From: Notolepis coatsorum
Lineage: Eukaryota; Chordata; Actinopteri; Aulopiformes; Paralepididae
Assembly (NCBI GenBank): GCA_963971535.1
Contig: OZ020587.1
Span: 161,253,141 to 161,317,140 of the forward strand
Direction: 5' to 3'
DNA: 64,000 nt
Positions 25,894 through 37,507 of the stretch are shown piece after piece. Numbering within the stretch: position 1 is the stretch's first letter; each line of letters begins with the position of its first letter. Position numbers and translations under genes: made by a program. Below the pieces are notes generated by a model. It saw only the letters and a list, made by a program, of their open reading frames with translations. It was not told where the DNA came from and did no database searches.

Positions 25894-28800
25894 TTCTCAT
25901 CTCTCCGTCCTCATCTCTCTGTCCTCCTCATCTCTCTGTCCTCCTCATCTCTCTGTCCTCCTCATCTCTCTGTCCTCCTCATCTCTCCGTCCTCATCTCT
26001 TTGTCCTCTTCATCTCTCTGTCCTCCTCATCTCTCCGTCCTCATCATCTCTCTGTCCTCCTCATCTCTCCGTCCTCCTCATATCTCTGTCCTCCTCATAT
26101 CTCTGTCCTCATCTCTCCGTCCTCATCATCTCTCTGTCCTCCTCATCTCTCCGTCCTCTTCATCTCTCTGTCCTCCTCATCTCTCTGTCCTCATCTCTCT
26201 ATCCTCATCTCTCCGTCCTCTTCATCTCTCTGTCCTCCTCATCTCTCTCTCCTCCTCATCTCTCTGTCCTCATCTCTCTGTCCTCCTCATCTCTCTGACC
26301 TCATCTCTCTGTCCTCATCTCTCCGTCCTCATCATCTCCCTGTCCTCCTCATCTCTCTGTCCTCCTCATCTCTCCGTCCTCTTCATCTCTCTGTCCTCCT
26401 CATCTCTCTGTCCTCATCTCTCTGTCCTCATCTCTCCGTCCTCTTCATCTCTCTGTCCTCCTCATCTCTCTGTCCTCCTCATCTCTCCGTCCTCCTCATA
26501 TCTCTGTCCTCCTCAGCTCTCTGTCCTCCTCATCTCTCCATCCTCCTCATCTTTCTGTCCTCATCTCTCTGTCCTCCTCATCTCTCTGTCCTCCTCATCC
26601 CTCTGTCCTCCTCATCTCTCCGTCCTCCTCATCTCTCTGTCCTCCTCATCTCTCCATCCTCATCATCTCTCTGTCTTCATCTCTCTGTCCTCATCATCTC
26701 TCTCTCCTCCTCCTCATCTCTCCATCCTCCTCATCTCTCTGTCCTCTTCATCTCTCTGTCATCCTCATCTCTCTGTCCTCCTCATCTCTCTGTCCTCCTC
26801 ATCGCTCTGTCCTCTTCATCTCTCTGTCCTCTTCATCTCTCTGTCCTCCTCATCTCTCTGTCCTCTTCATCTCTCTGTCCTCTTCATCTCTCTGTCCTCC
26901 TCATCTCTCCATCCTCAACATCATCTCTGTCCCCCTCATCTCTCCATCCTCATCATCATCTCTGTCCTCTGCATCTCTCTGTCCTCCTCATCTCTCTGTC
27001 CTCCTCATCTCTCCATCCTCCTCATCTCTCCGTCCTCATCTCTCTGTCCTCCTCATCTCTCTGTCCTCCTCATCTCTCTGTCCTCCTCATCTATCTGTCC
27101 TCCTCATCTCTCCGTCCTCATCTCTTTGTCCTCTTCATCTCTCTGTCCTCCTCATCTCTATGTCCTCCTCATCTCTCCGTCCTCATCTCTTTGTCCTCTT
27201 CATCTCTATGTCCTCCTCATCTCTCCATCCTCATCATCTCTCTGTCCTCCTCATCTCTCCGTCCTCCTCATATCTCTGTCCTCCTCATATCTCTGTCCTC
27301 ATCTCTCCGTCCTCATCATCTCTCTGTCCTCCTCATCTCTCCGTCCTCTTCATCTCTCTGTCCTCCTCATCTCTCTGTCCTCATCTCTCTGTCCTCATCT
27401 CTCCGTCCTCTTCATCTCTCTGTCCTCCTCATCTCTCTCTCCTCCTCATCTCTCTGTCCTCATCTCTCTGTCCTCCTCATCTCTCCGTCCTCTTCATCTC
27501 TCTGTTGTCCTCATCTCTCTGTCCTCATCTCTCTGTCCTCCTCATCTCTCTGTCCTCATCTCTCTGTCCTCATCCCTCTGTCCTCCTCATCCTCTGTCCT
27601 CCTCATCTATCCGTCCTCCTCATCTCTCTGTCCTCCTCATCTCTCTGTCCTCCTCATCTCTCTGTCCTCTTCATCTCTCTGTCCTCCTCATCTCTCTGTC
27701 CTCCTCATCCCTCTGTCCTCATCTCTCTGTCCTCATCCCTCTGTCCTCTTCATTTCTCTGTCCTCCTCATCTCTCTGTCCTCCTCATCCCTCTGTCCTCA
27801 TCTCTCTGTCCTCATCCCTCTGTCCTCCTCATCTCTCCGTCCTCCTCATCTCTCTGTCCTCCTCATCTCTCCGTCCTCCTCATCTCTCTGTCCTCCTCAT
27901 CTCTCTGTCCACCTCATCTCTCTGTCCTCCTCATCTCTCTGTCCTCCTCATCTCTCTGTCCTCATCTCTGTCCTCTTCATCTCTCTGTCCTCATCTCTCT
28001 GTCCTCCTCATCTCTCTGTCCTCTTCATCTCTCTCTCCTCCTCATCTCTCTGTCCTCTTCATCTCTCTGTCCTCCTCATCTCTCTGTCCTCCTCATCTCT
28101 CTGTCCTCCTCATCTCTCTGTCCACCTCATCTCTCTGTCCTCCTCATCTCTCTGTCCTCTTCATCTCTCTGTCCTCATCTCTCTGTCCTCCTCATCTCTC
28201 TGTCCTCTTCATCTATCTGTCCTCCTCATCTCTCTGTCCTCCTCATCTCTCTGTCCTCCTCATCTCTCTGTCCTCCTCATCTCTCCGTCCTCCTCATCTC
28301 TCTGTCCTCCTCATCTCTCTGTCCTCCTGATCTCTCTGTCCTCCTCATCTCTCTCTCCTCCTCATCTCTCTGTCCTCATCATCTCTCTGTCCTCCTCATC
28401 GCTCTGTCCTCCTCATCTCTCCGTCCTCTTCATCTCTCTGTCCTCCTTATCTCTCTGTCCTCATCTCTCTGTCCTCATCTCTCTGTCCTCTTCATCTCTA
28501 TGTCCTCCTCATCTCTCTGTCCTCCTCATCTCTCCGTCCTCCTCATATCTCTGTCCTCCTCAGCTCTCTGTCCTCCTCATCTCTCCATCCTCCTCATCTT
28601 TCTGTCCTCATCTCTCTGTCCTCCTCATCTCTCTGTCCTCCTCATCCCTCTGTCCTCCTCATCTCTCCATCCTCCTCATCTCTCTGTCATCCTCATCTCT
28701 CCATCTTCCTCATCTCTCTGTCTTCATCTCTCTGTCCTCATCATCTCTCTCTCCTCCTCCTCATCTCTCCGTCCTCCTCATCTCTCTGTCCTCCTCATCT

Positions 28801-31151
28801 CTCTGTCCTCCTCATCTCTCTGTCCTCCTCATCTCTCTGTCCTCCTCATCGCTCTGTCCTCTTCATCTCTATGTCCTCTTCATCTCTCTGTCCTCCTCAT
28901 CTCTCTGTCATCTTCATCTCTCTGTCCTCTTCATCTCTCTGTCCTCCTCATCTCTCCATCCTCATCATCATCTCTGTCCTCCTCATCTCTCCATCCTCAT
29001 CATCATCTCTGTCCTCTTCATCTCTCTGTCCTCCTCATCTCTCTGTCCTCCTCATCTCTCATCCTCCTCATCTCTCCGTCCTCATCTCTCTGTCCTCCTC
29101 ATCTCTCTGTCCTCCTCATCTCTCTGTCCTCCTCATCTCTCTGTCCTCCTCATCTCTCCGTCCTCATCTCTTTGTCCTCTTCATCTCTCTGTCCTCCTCA
29201 TCTCTCCATCCTCATCATCTCTCTGTCCTCCTCATCTCTCCGTCCTCCTCATCTCTCATCTTCCTCATATCTCTGTCCTCATCTCTCCGTCCTCATCATC
29301 TCTCTGTCCTCCTCATCTCTCCGTCCTCTTCATCTCTCTGTCCTCCTCATCTATCTGTCCTCATCTCTCTGTCCTCATCTCTCCGTCCTCTTCATCTCTC
29401 TGTCCTCCTCATCTCTCCATCCTCATCATCTCTCTGTCCTCCTCATCTCTCCGTCCTCCTCATATCTCTGTCCTCCTCATATCTCTGTCCTCATCTCTCC
29501 GTCCTCATCATCTCTCTGTCCTCCTCATCTCTCCGTCCTCTTCATCTCTCTGTCCTCCTCATCTATCTGTCCTCATCTCTCTGTCCTCATCTCTCCGTCC
29601 TCTTCATCTCTCTGTCCTCCTCATCTCTCTCTCCTCCTCATCTCTCTGTCCTCAGCTCTCTGTCCTCCTCATCTTTCTGTCCTCATCTCTCTGTCCTCCT
29701 CATCTCTCTGTCCTCCTCATCCCTCTGTCCTCCTCATCTCTCCGTCCTCCTCATCTCTCTGTCATCCTCATCTCTCCATCTTCCTCATCTCTCTGTCTTC
29801 ATCTCTCTGTCCTCATCATCTCTCTCTCCTCCTCCTCATCTCTCCGTCCTCCTCATCTCTCTGTCCTCCTCATCTCTCTGTCCTCCTCATCTCTCTGTCC
29901 TCCTCATCTCTCTGTCCTCCTCATCGCTCTGTCCTCTTCATCTCTCTGTCCTCTTCATCTCTCTGTCCTCCTCATCTCTCTGTCATCTTCATCTCTCTGT
30001 CCTCTTCATCTCTCTGTCCTCCTCATCTCTCCATCCTCATCATCATCTCTGTCCTCCTCATCTCTCCATCCTCATCATCATCTCTGTCCTCTTCATCTCT
30101 CTGTCCTCCTCATCTCTCTGTCCTCCTCATCTCTCCATCCTCCTCATCTCTCCGTCCTCATCTCTCTGTCCTCCTCATATCTCTGTCCTCCTCATCTCTC
30201 TGTCCTCCTCATCTCTCTGTCCTCCTCATCTCTCCGTCCTCATCTCTTTGTCCTCTTCATCTCTCTGTCCTCCTCATCTCTCCGTCCTCATCATCTCTCT
30301 GTCCTCCTCATCTCTCCGTCCTCCTCATATCTCTGTCCTCCTCATATCTCTGTCCTCATCTCTCCGTCCTCATCATCTCTCTGTCCTCCTCATCTCTCCG
30401 TCCTCTTCATCTCTCTGTCCTCCTCATCTATCTGTCCTCATCTCTCTGTCCTCATCTCTCCGTCCTCTTCATCTCTCTGTCCTCCTCATCTCTCTCTCCT
30501 CCTCATCTCTCTGTCCTCATCTCTCTGTCCTCCTCATCTCTCTGTCCTCATCTCTCTGTCCTCATCTCTCCGTCCTCTTCATCTCTCTGTCCTCCTCATC
30601 TCTCTGTCCTCCTCATCCCTCTGTCCTCATCTCTCTGTCCTCATCCCTCTGTCCTCCTCATCCTCTGTCCTCCTCATCTCTCCGTCCTCCTCATCTCTCT
30701 GTCCTCCTCATCTCTCTGTCCTCCTCATCTCTCTGTCCTCTTCATCTCTCTGTCCTCTTCATCTCTCTGTCCTCCTCATCCCTCTGTCCTCATCTCTCTG
30801 TCCTCATCCCTCCGTCCTCCTCATCTCTCTGTCCTCCTTATCTCTCCGTCCTCCTCATCTCTCTGTCCTCCTCATCTCTCTGTCCACCTCATCTCTCTGT
30901 CCTCCTCATCTCTCTGTCCTCCTCATCTCTCTGTCCTCATCTCTCTGTCCTCCTCATCTCTCTGTCCTCATCTCTCTGTCCTCTTCATCTCTCTGTCCTC
31001 ATCTCTCTGTCCTCCTCATCTCTCTGTCCTCTTCATCTCTCTGTCCTCCTCATCTCTCTGTCCTCCTCATCTCTCTGTCCTCCTCATCTCTCTGTCCTCC
31101 TCATCTCTCCGTCCTCCTCATCTCTCTGTCCTCCTCATCTCTCTGTCCTCC

Positions 31152-32815
31152 TGATCTCTCTGTCCTCCTCATCTCTCTCTCCTCCTCATCTCTCTGTCCT
31201 CATCATCTCTCTGTCCTCCTCATCGCTCTGTCCTCCTCATCTATCCGTCCTCTTCATCTCTCTGTCCTCCTTATCTCTCTGTCCTCATCTCTCTGTCCTC
31301 ATCTCTCCGTCCTCTTCATCTCTCTGTCCTCCTCATCTCTCTGTCCTCTTCATCTCTCCGTCCTCTTCATCTCTCCGTCCTCCTCATATCTCTGTCCTCC
31401 TCAGCTCTCTGTCCTCCTCATCTCTCCATCCTCCTCATCTTTCTGTCCTCATCTCTCTGTCCTCCTCATCTCTCTGTCCTCCTCATCCCTCTGTCGTCCT
31501 AATCTCTCCGTCCTCCTCATCTCTCTGTCCTCCTCATCTCTCCATCCTCCTCATCTCTCTGTCTTCATCTCTCTGTCCTCATCATCTCTCTCTCCTCCTC
31601 CTCATCTCTCCGTCCTCCTCATCTCTCTGTCCTCCTCATCTCTCTGTCCTCCTCATCGCTCTGTCCTCCTCATCGCTCTGTCCTCCTCATCTCTCTGTCC
31701 TCTTCATCTCTCTGTCCTCCTCATCTCTCTGTCCTCTTCATCTCTCTGTCCTCTTCATCTCTCTGTCCTCATCTCTCTGTCCTCCTCATCTCTCTGTCCT
31801 CATCTCTCTGTCCTCTTCATCTCTCTGTCCTCATCTCTCTGTCCTCCTCATCTCTCTGTCCTCTTCATCTCTCTGTCCTCCTCATCTCTCTGTCCTCCTC
31901 ATCTCTCTGTCCTCCTCATCTCTCTGTCCTCCTCATCTCTCCGTCCTCCTCATCTCTCTGTCCTCCTCATCTCTCTGTCCTCCTGATCTCTCTGTCCTCC
32001 TCATCTCTCTCTCCTCCTCATCTCTCTGTCCTCATCATCTCTCTGTCCTCCTCATCGCTCTGTCCTCCTCATCTATCCGTCCTCTTCATCTCTCTGTCCT
32101 CCTTATCTCTCTGTCCTCATCTCTCTGTCCTCATCTCTCCGTCCTCTTCATCTCTCTGTCCTCCTCATCTCTCTGTCCTCTTCATCTCTCCGTCCTCTTC
32201 ATCTCTCCGTCCTCCTCATATCTCTGTCCTCCTCAGCTCTCTGTCCTCCTCATCTCTCCATCCTCCTCATCTTTCTGTCCTCATCTCTCTGTCCTCCTCA
32301 TCTCTCTGTCCTCCTCATCCCTCTGTCGTCCTAATCTCTCCGTCCTCCTCATCTCTCTGTCCTCCTCATCTCTCCATCCTCCTCATCTCTCTGTCTTCAT
32401 CTCTCTGTCCTCATCATCTCTCTCTCCTCCTCCTCATCTCTCCGTCCTCCTCATCTCTCTGTCCTCCTCATCTCTCTGTCCTCCTCATCTCTCTGTCCTC
32501 CTCATCGCTCTGTCCTCTTCATCTCTCTGTCCTCTTCATCTCTCTGTCCTCCTCATCTCTCTGTCCTCTTCATCTCTCTGTCCTCTTCATCTCTCTGTCC
32601 TCCTCATCTCTCCATCCTCATCATCATCTCTGTCCTCATCATCTCTCCATCCTCATAATCATCTCTGTCCTCTTCATCTCTCTGTCCTCCTCATCTCTCT
32701 GTCCTCCTCATCTCTCCATCCTGCTCATCTCTCCGTCCTCATCTCTCTGTCCTCCTCATCTCTCTGTCCTCCTCATCTCTCTGTCCCCCTCATCTCTCTG
32801 TCCTCCTCATCTCTC
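31152..32815. repeat. Tandem duplication of an 832-bp satellite block
   Basis: TGA markers at 31152 and 31984 head two blocks sharing CATCTATCCGTCC and GTCGTCCTAATC. The same private variants follow the TGA at 22282, so this block type also occurs 9 kb away. The right end is approximate. Confidence 0.72.
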
Positions 32816-33704
32816 CGTCCTCATCTCTTTGTCCTCTTCATCTCTCTGTCCTCCTCATCTCTCCGTCCTCATCATCTCTCTGTCCTCCTCATCTCTCCGT
32901 CCTCCTCATATCTCTGTCCTCCTCATATCTCTGTCCTCATCTCTCCGTCCTCATCATTTCTCTGTCCTCCTCATCTCTCCGTCCTCTTCATCTCTCTATC
33001 CTCCTCATCTCTCTGTCCTCATCTCTCTGTCCTCATCTCTCCGTCCTCTTCATCTCTCTGTCCTCCTCATCTCTCTCTCCTCCTCATCTCTCTGTCCTCA
33101 TCTCTCTGTCCTCCTCATCTCTCCGTCCTCTTCATCTCTCTGTCGTCCTCATCTCTCTGTCCTCATCTCTCTGTCCTCCTCATCTCTCTGTCCTCATCTC
33201 TCTGTCCTCATCTCTCCGTCCTCTTCATCTCTCTGTCCTCCTCATCTCTCTGTCCTCCTCATCTCTCTGTCCTCCTCATCCCTCTGTCCTCATCTCTCTG
33301 TCCTCATCCCTCTGTTCTCCTCATCCTCTGTCCTCCTCATCTCTCCGTCCTCCTCATCTCTCTGTCCTCCTCATCTCTCTGTCCTCCTCATCTCTCTGTC
33401 CTCTTCATCTCTCTGTCCTCTTCATCTCTCTGTCCTCCTCATCCCTCTGTCCTCATCTCTCTGTCCTCATCCCTCTGTCCTCCTCATCTCTCCGTCCTCC
33501 TCATCTCTCTGTCCTCCTCATCTCTCCGTCCTCCTCATCTCTCTGCCCTCCTCATCTCTCTGTCCACCTCATCTCTCTGTCCTCCTCATCTCTCTGTCCT
33601 CCTCATCTCTCTGTCCTCATCTCTCTGTCCTCTTCATCTCTCTGTCCTCATCTCTCTGTCCTCCTCATCTCTCCGTCCTCTTCATCTCTCTGTCCTCCTC
33701 AGCT

Positions 33705-33761
33705 CTGTGCTGCTAAGACTGTCAACACCTCCGGCATCGAACCCGCGGGCTCCGACTGTAT
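33705..33761. other. Right flank of the satellite
   Basis: Unique sequence begins at about 33705 (TGTGCTGCTAAGACTG) and is cut within 60 bp by the tail of a LINE. Confidence 0.6.
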
Positions 33762-34646
33762 GGAGGATTTGATTTGATTTTGATTTGATTTGATTTTTAT
33801 TTGTCTCGAACATAGAAACATAAAACAAGTTTAAAAAACAAAAAGGTAAATAGTCAAAGACTATTTCCATACAATAAGTGTTCGAGAAGGAACAGGGGGA
33901 AGTAAAACAACTTATCAGGCCCTGCCCCTTCCTTACAATATTTGACATTATAATTTAATAAAAATAAAAATAATATAACAAATAATAAAAAATTAAATAA
34001 AAGTACAGTTTTTTATATATCCAAATATCCAAATGAGACAAAATAATAGGCAGTCACATTACTGCTCAAGCTCCTCTCTCTTATATGTGTCCATAAGTGC
34101 TTGTTTATAGCTACCTTTAAATGTATTGATATTTTTGCTTAATTTTATACTCGCATCCATGATACCCCACAAACTGCAATGCACATACTTTTAAGAGTTG
34201 TACGTACCGTAGGTTGCTTTAAAGCTAATGTCCCTCTAAAATGATAAACACTCTCTCTAGCCGTGAATTCTTTTTTAATATTGCTTGGTAATTTGTTTTT
34301 TATTGCCAGAATCATAATTTGTGCAGATTTGAATTTGATTAAGTCCATGAATTTTTATGTTTGACTCCTTACAAACAGACTATTTGTGTGATCTAAATAT
34401 CTACCATGATGTACTATCCGTATGGCTCTTTTTTGCAGTGTGCATATCTTTTGTAAGTTGCTTTTATAAGTATTTCCCCAGATTTCAACACAATATGATA
34501 GATATGGTACAATGAGTGTGCAATATAATGTATATAGTTTTCTGATTCAGGATATATCTAGTCTTGCCCAGTATACCAATACTTCTCGCTAACTTTGAAC
34601 ACAAATATTTTATATGGGGTTTCCAGCAGAGTTTGTGGTCTATTAA

Positions 34647-35514
34647 CACTTTGAGCGCCGTGGGTTAATTCCCATTTAGTCCCTTGAATGCCATCATCGG
34701 CGCCAATGTTAACGTTAATATCGCCTAATCTATGTTTTAAATTATGGCTATGTGTCTAATCTGCCTGTCGCTTATGAAAGAATAATTTTCCAGTCAATGT
34801 TGTCATGGCAGATTGGTTTTTTATCGCTTCACTTCCGTTTGATAGCATTTTGAAAAGCACCCGTTTTCAGGTGAAAAACAACCCATTCTGTGATAATCGC
34901 CTTTTACTGGAATATTCCAGAACGTTGATATTTGTCGGCCTATTTATGAATCGTTTTCAAATAGCTGCTTTCATTTCCTCATGGCTTTTACAGTGAAAAC
35001 AGCTAGAGCACATATCACAAAAAAGCTTATATCTCTGTGAAAACGAGTCTGATTATCCTAACACTGATAACATAAATTCCTTACCTGACATCAGATGGTA
35101 TCCAAATGGTATATTCCAATTTCTGATCACCATTCGAAAAAATCGATAAGTGTATAGATCTAACATGTATACAGTAGAACTCATGATCCGCGGGGCTCAG
35201 AGGCTCCAGAATGAACTCTGGTAACTCCGGCTGCATCAGTGGACTGGAAAATGTGGACTGGAATATTTTTTTCCCCATCCATTTTCATTGAGTCCATTCC
35301 AAAAGGGTGATTTACCATCTGGGAGACGATAGGGGGCGCTTTTTTCACATCTGAGCGGCGGAGGTCCCTGGGCAGGCGAGGGTAGGCTCGCGTGATGCAA
35401 TATGATTTCAGATCGCTAAAAAAAATTAAATAAAAAAATTCAGAGAAAAGCCGTGAGTGGCATTCAACGGTCGGGTCGTAAACCCGAGAAAAGCCGTGAG
35501 TGGCACTCAAAGTG
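34647..35514. mobile_element. piggyBac-type MITE in the LINE
   Basis: The 868-bp element starts CACTTTGAGCGCC and ends GGCACTCAAAGTG, inverted repeats with one mismatch in 13. It is flanked by TTAA (34643-34646 and 35515-35518), the piggyBac target. It carries no transposase. The short open frames inside are not gene-like. Confidence 0.85.
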
Positions 35515-35521
35515 TTAAGAC

Positions 35522-35802
35522 TAGGGATGCTCGATATTGGCTTTTTTACCGATACCGATATTCCGATATTGTCCAACTCTTAATTTCCGATACCGATATC
35601 AACCGATACTGATATATGCAGGGTTTCCCCCCCCAAAAAACAGAATAATTTCAGGTAACTAATAATTTCACTGGATATATATATAACAAATATTGTTATT
35701 GTTTTTCTTTTTTTTAAACCGATACCGATATTTTCCGATATCACATTTTACTGCCGATATCGGCCGATAATATCGGTCGGCCGATAATATCGGACATCCC
35801 TA
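35522..35802. mobile_element. hAT-type MITE at the edge of the piggyBac MITE
   Basis: The 281-bp element starts TAGGGATGCTCGATATTGG and ends with the reverse-complementary pattern ATATCGGACATCCCTA. GTTAAGAC is duplicated at 35514-35521 and 35803-35810 (8 bp). The interior is rich in CCGATATCGG palindromes. Its target contained the right-hand TTAA of the older MITE, so it inserted later. Confidence 0.92.
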
Positions 35803-35879
35803 GTTAAGACCCCTAGAAACTTGTTTGTATATACTCTCTCAAACTGGGTTGTTGTCGGGTCATAGAGGCTGGTAAAGCT

Positions 35880-36508
35880 GCACGGCTAATTATAGACAAA
35901 AAGGAGACGGCTAGATGGTTTGGTCAAAGAGAAAGGTGCAAAGCCCTAGCGTTACCTGATGGTAACCTGTCTATCTGCCCTGATTGCATTCATTGGCACC
36001 TGGTGTGTCTAGTTAGGTTGGCTTTATATGCTCTTCCTGGTTACTATTGAGACTGTCAGTCGATCACTGAACCTACCTGTGAGTACACCGTTGAGTAAAA
36101 CGCTCATCGCTCCTGCCATGGAGGATAAGTTAGTTCATCGTTTATAGTATTTACCGTGCCTTGCATTATCGTTTGTATAACCTTTTCATGTGCTTATGTG
36201 TAGCACCGCCACGCGCCATGTTTTGTTTTGTGCTATGTTTTGGAGACAGTGTTTTCTCCCTTTTGCTATACGGTTAAATTTATGTCATTGTGCAATAACG
36301 TGTTTTGGAGACTAGTTTTCTCCCCTTTACTTTCCCTCTTTTGGAGACAACGGTATTCTCTCATTTTTTTTGTGTGCCGTTGTCTGCGTGTATGCCTTTT
36401 GATATTCGAACAATAAATAAGTAACCTTTTGTTTGAGAATCAACCCCCTGCCTCATCTATCCGTTCTGCACTGCAGCTGGGTCCAACACACCAACCAAAT
36501 CATAACAG
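35880..36508 (+). mobile_element. Possible solo LTR
   Basis: A TATA-like GGCTTTATATGCTCTTCC (36020-36037), a poly-A signal context CAATAAATAAG (36410-36420) and a closing stretch CTGGGTCCAACACACC resemble the 3' part of fish Ty3/Gypsy LTRs. No internal region, primer-binding site or target duplication is seen, so this is a weak call with uncertain ends. Confidence 0.3.
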
Positions 36509-36948
36509 AGTGAGTGGTTCATTCTTCTTAAAAGGAACTTAAAGCAGCTTGTAACTTTCTCCAAATGTGGAGATGACGGCTTTTGTGAAGTCCAGGATTA
36601 ATAACTGGAGAAAGTTCCCTGAGAGCCTAGACAGCCCTGAAAAGTCTCACTTCATACTTCAGTCAAACACCGGTCAATATTCAGCTTGTCAAACCAGAGC
36701 GTATTGAGCAGGAGAAGAGAAAAGATTGTTTCTGCAGTTTCTAAACCGAAGGGGGGCGAGCGGTCAGGGGGGACATACCGATGAGGAGAGCAGTTTTTCC
36801 GAACTCGCGGCTGAGGAAAACACCACTCTAACCCTTGACACCAGCGTGGCGTCGTGCACACTGGCTGCTCCAGCTGCAGTTTCAGAAGCGTGGTGTGTTT
36901 TCAGCGACGCCTCATGTTGAGCTGGGTGGGTCGATACGTCGTCACTTG
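36509..36948. other. Nothing recognised
   Basis: The short open frames on both strands have no similarity I know and no splice context. Confidence 0.5.
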
Positions 36949-37213
36949 TTAACCCTTTCACTGCCGCACTACCAAACAGTTAACCCTTTCACTGCGACAA
37001 GACACAGAAGGTTAACCCTTTCACTGCCACACAACAAAGGGTTAACCCGTTCACTGCCACACAACAGAACCCTTTCACTGCCACACTACCAAACGGTTAA
37101 CCCTTTCACTGTGACAATACACAGAAGGTTAACCCTTTCACTGCCACACAACAGCAGGTTAACCCTTTCACTGCCACACTACAGAAGGTTAACCCTTTAC
37201 TATCACACTACCG
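36949..37213. repeat. Minisatellite of TTAACCCTTTCACTGCC units
   Basis: There are nine units of 27-32 bp, each built on TTAACCCTTTCACTGCCACA with variable ends. The last two units (about 37158-37213) match, in order and spacing, the left arm of the piggyBac-type MITE at 62273-62464. Confidence 0.92.
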
Positions 37214-37398
37214 ATGGTAGTGCTATAGTTTTTCTTGTTGTTTTCAACTGCTAGGCAGTGGTGGTTATTTTGGGATTTTTACCCAGTTATTTTATACTGG
37301 TGTTTTGTGTTTCCTACAGTATTTATTTTATTCTTGTGTTGTCCCCCACCCTCTCTCATCGCTCAGCGATTCCTTAAGATTCCCCTTTTGTGTGTGTC

Positions 37399-37507
37399 CT
37401 CTACACTACCCAGCCACTCCAGTGCTTAGACCTCTACACACTACAAAGCCACTCCAGTGCTTAGACCTCTACACACTACCCAGCCACTCCAGTGCTTAGA
37501 CCTCTAC
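37399..37507. repeat. 35-bp tandem repeat, three copies
   Basis: Units share GCCACTCCAGTGCTTAGACC, and the copies are nearly identical. The array stops exactly where the LINE fragment begins. Confidence 0.9.

Larger units (their letters stand above)
6203..33704. repeat. 27.5-kb satellite, 17-bp unit
   Basis: The unit on the plus strand is CTCTCTGTCCTCCTCAT. Frequent variants are CTCTCCGTCCTCCTCAT, CTCTCTGTCCTCTTCAT, a 14-bp form lacking one CTC, and a 20-bp form with CATCATCAT. There are on the order of 1,600 units. The plus strand is about 15/17 pyrimidine, so the myo3b pre-mRNA would contain ATGAGGAGGACAGAGAG repeats. The unit has no stop codon in any plus-strand frame, which produces spurious frames up to 4,475 codons. 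Marked variants recur in blocks, so the array has higher-order structure. It makes up about 76% of one myo3b intron. Confidence 0.98.
33762..35870 (-). mobile_element. L2-like LINE 3' fragment, interrupted by two MITEs
   Basis: Read on the minus strand, the conceptual protein runs QFERVYTNKFLGV, then LIDHKLCWKPHIKYLCSKLA, then LIVPYLSYCVEIWG and ARESVYHFRG...RTTLKSMCIAVCGV. This is the C-terminal part of an L2/CR1-type reverse transcriptase protein. The 3' end has TTTGAT repeats (33762-33790). The frame breaks at 34643, where a piggyBac-type MITE sits, and resumes in frame at 35803 once both insertions are left out. It is 5' truncated and dead. The left end near 35870 is approximate. Confidence 0.85.

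Noticed and set aside
6203-33704. CRISPR-like array
   Set aside because: Units are contiguous with no unique spacers, and the context is a vertebrate intron.
5941-33772. Plus-strand open frames up to 4,475 codons with Ser/Leu/Pro repeats
   Set aside because: The 17-bp satellite unit has no stop codon in any plus frame, so all three frames stay open. There is no unique sequence, promoter or splice context, and the array lies in a minus-strand intron.
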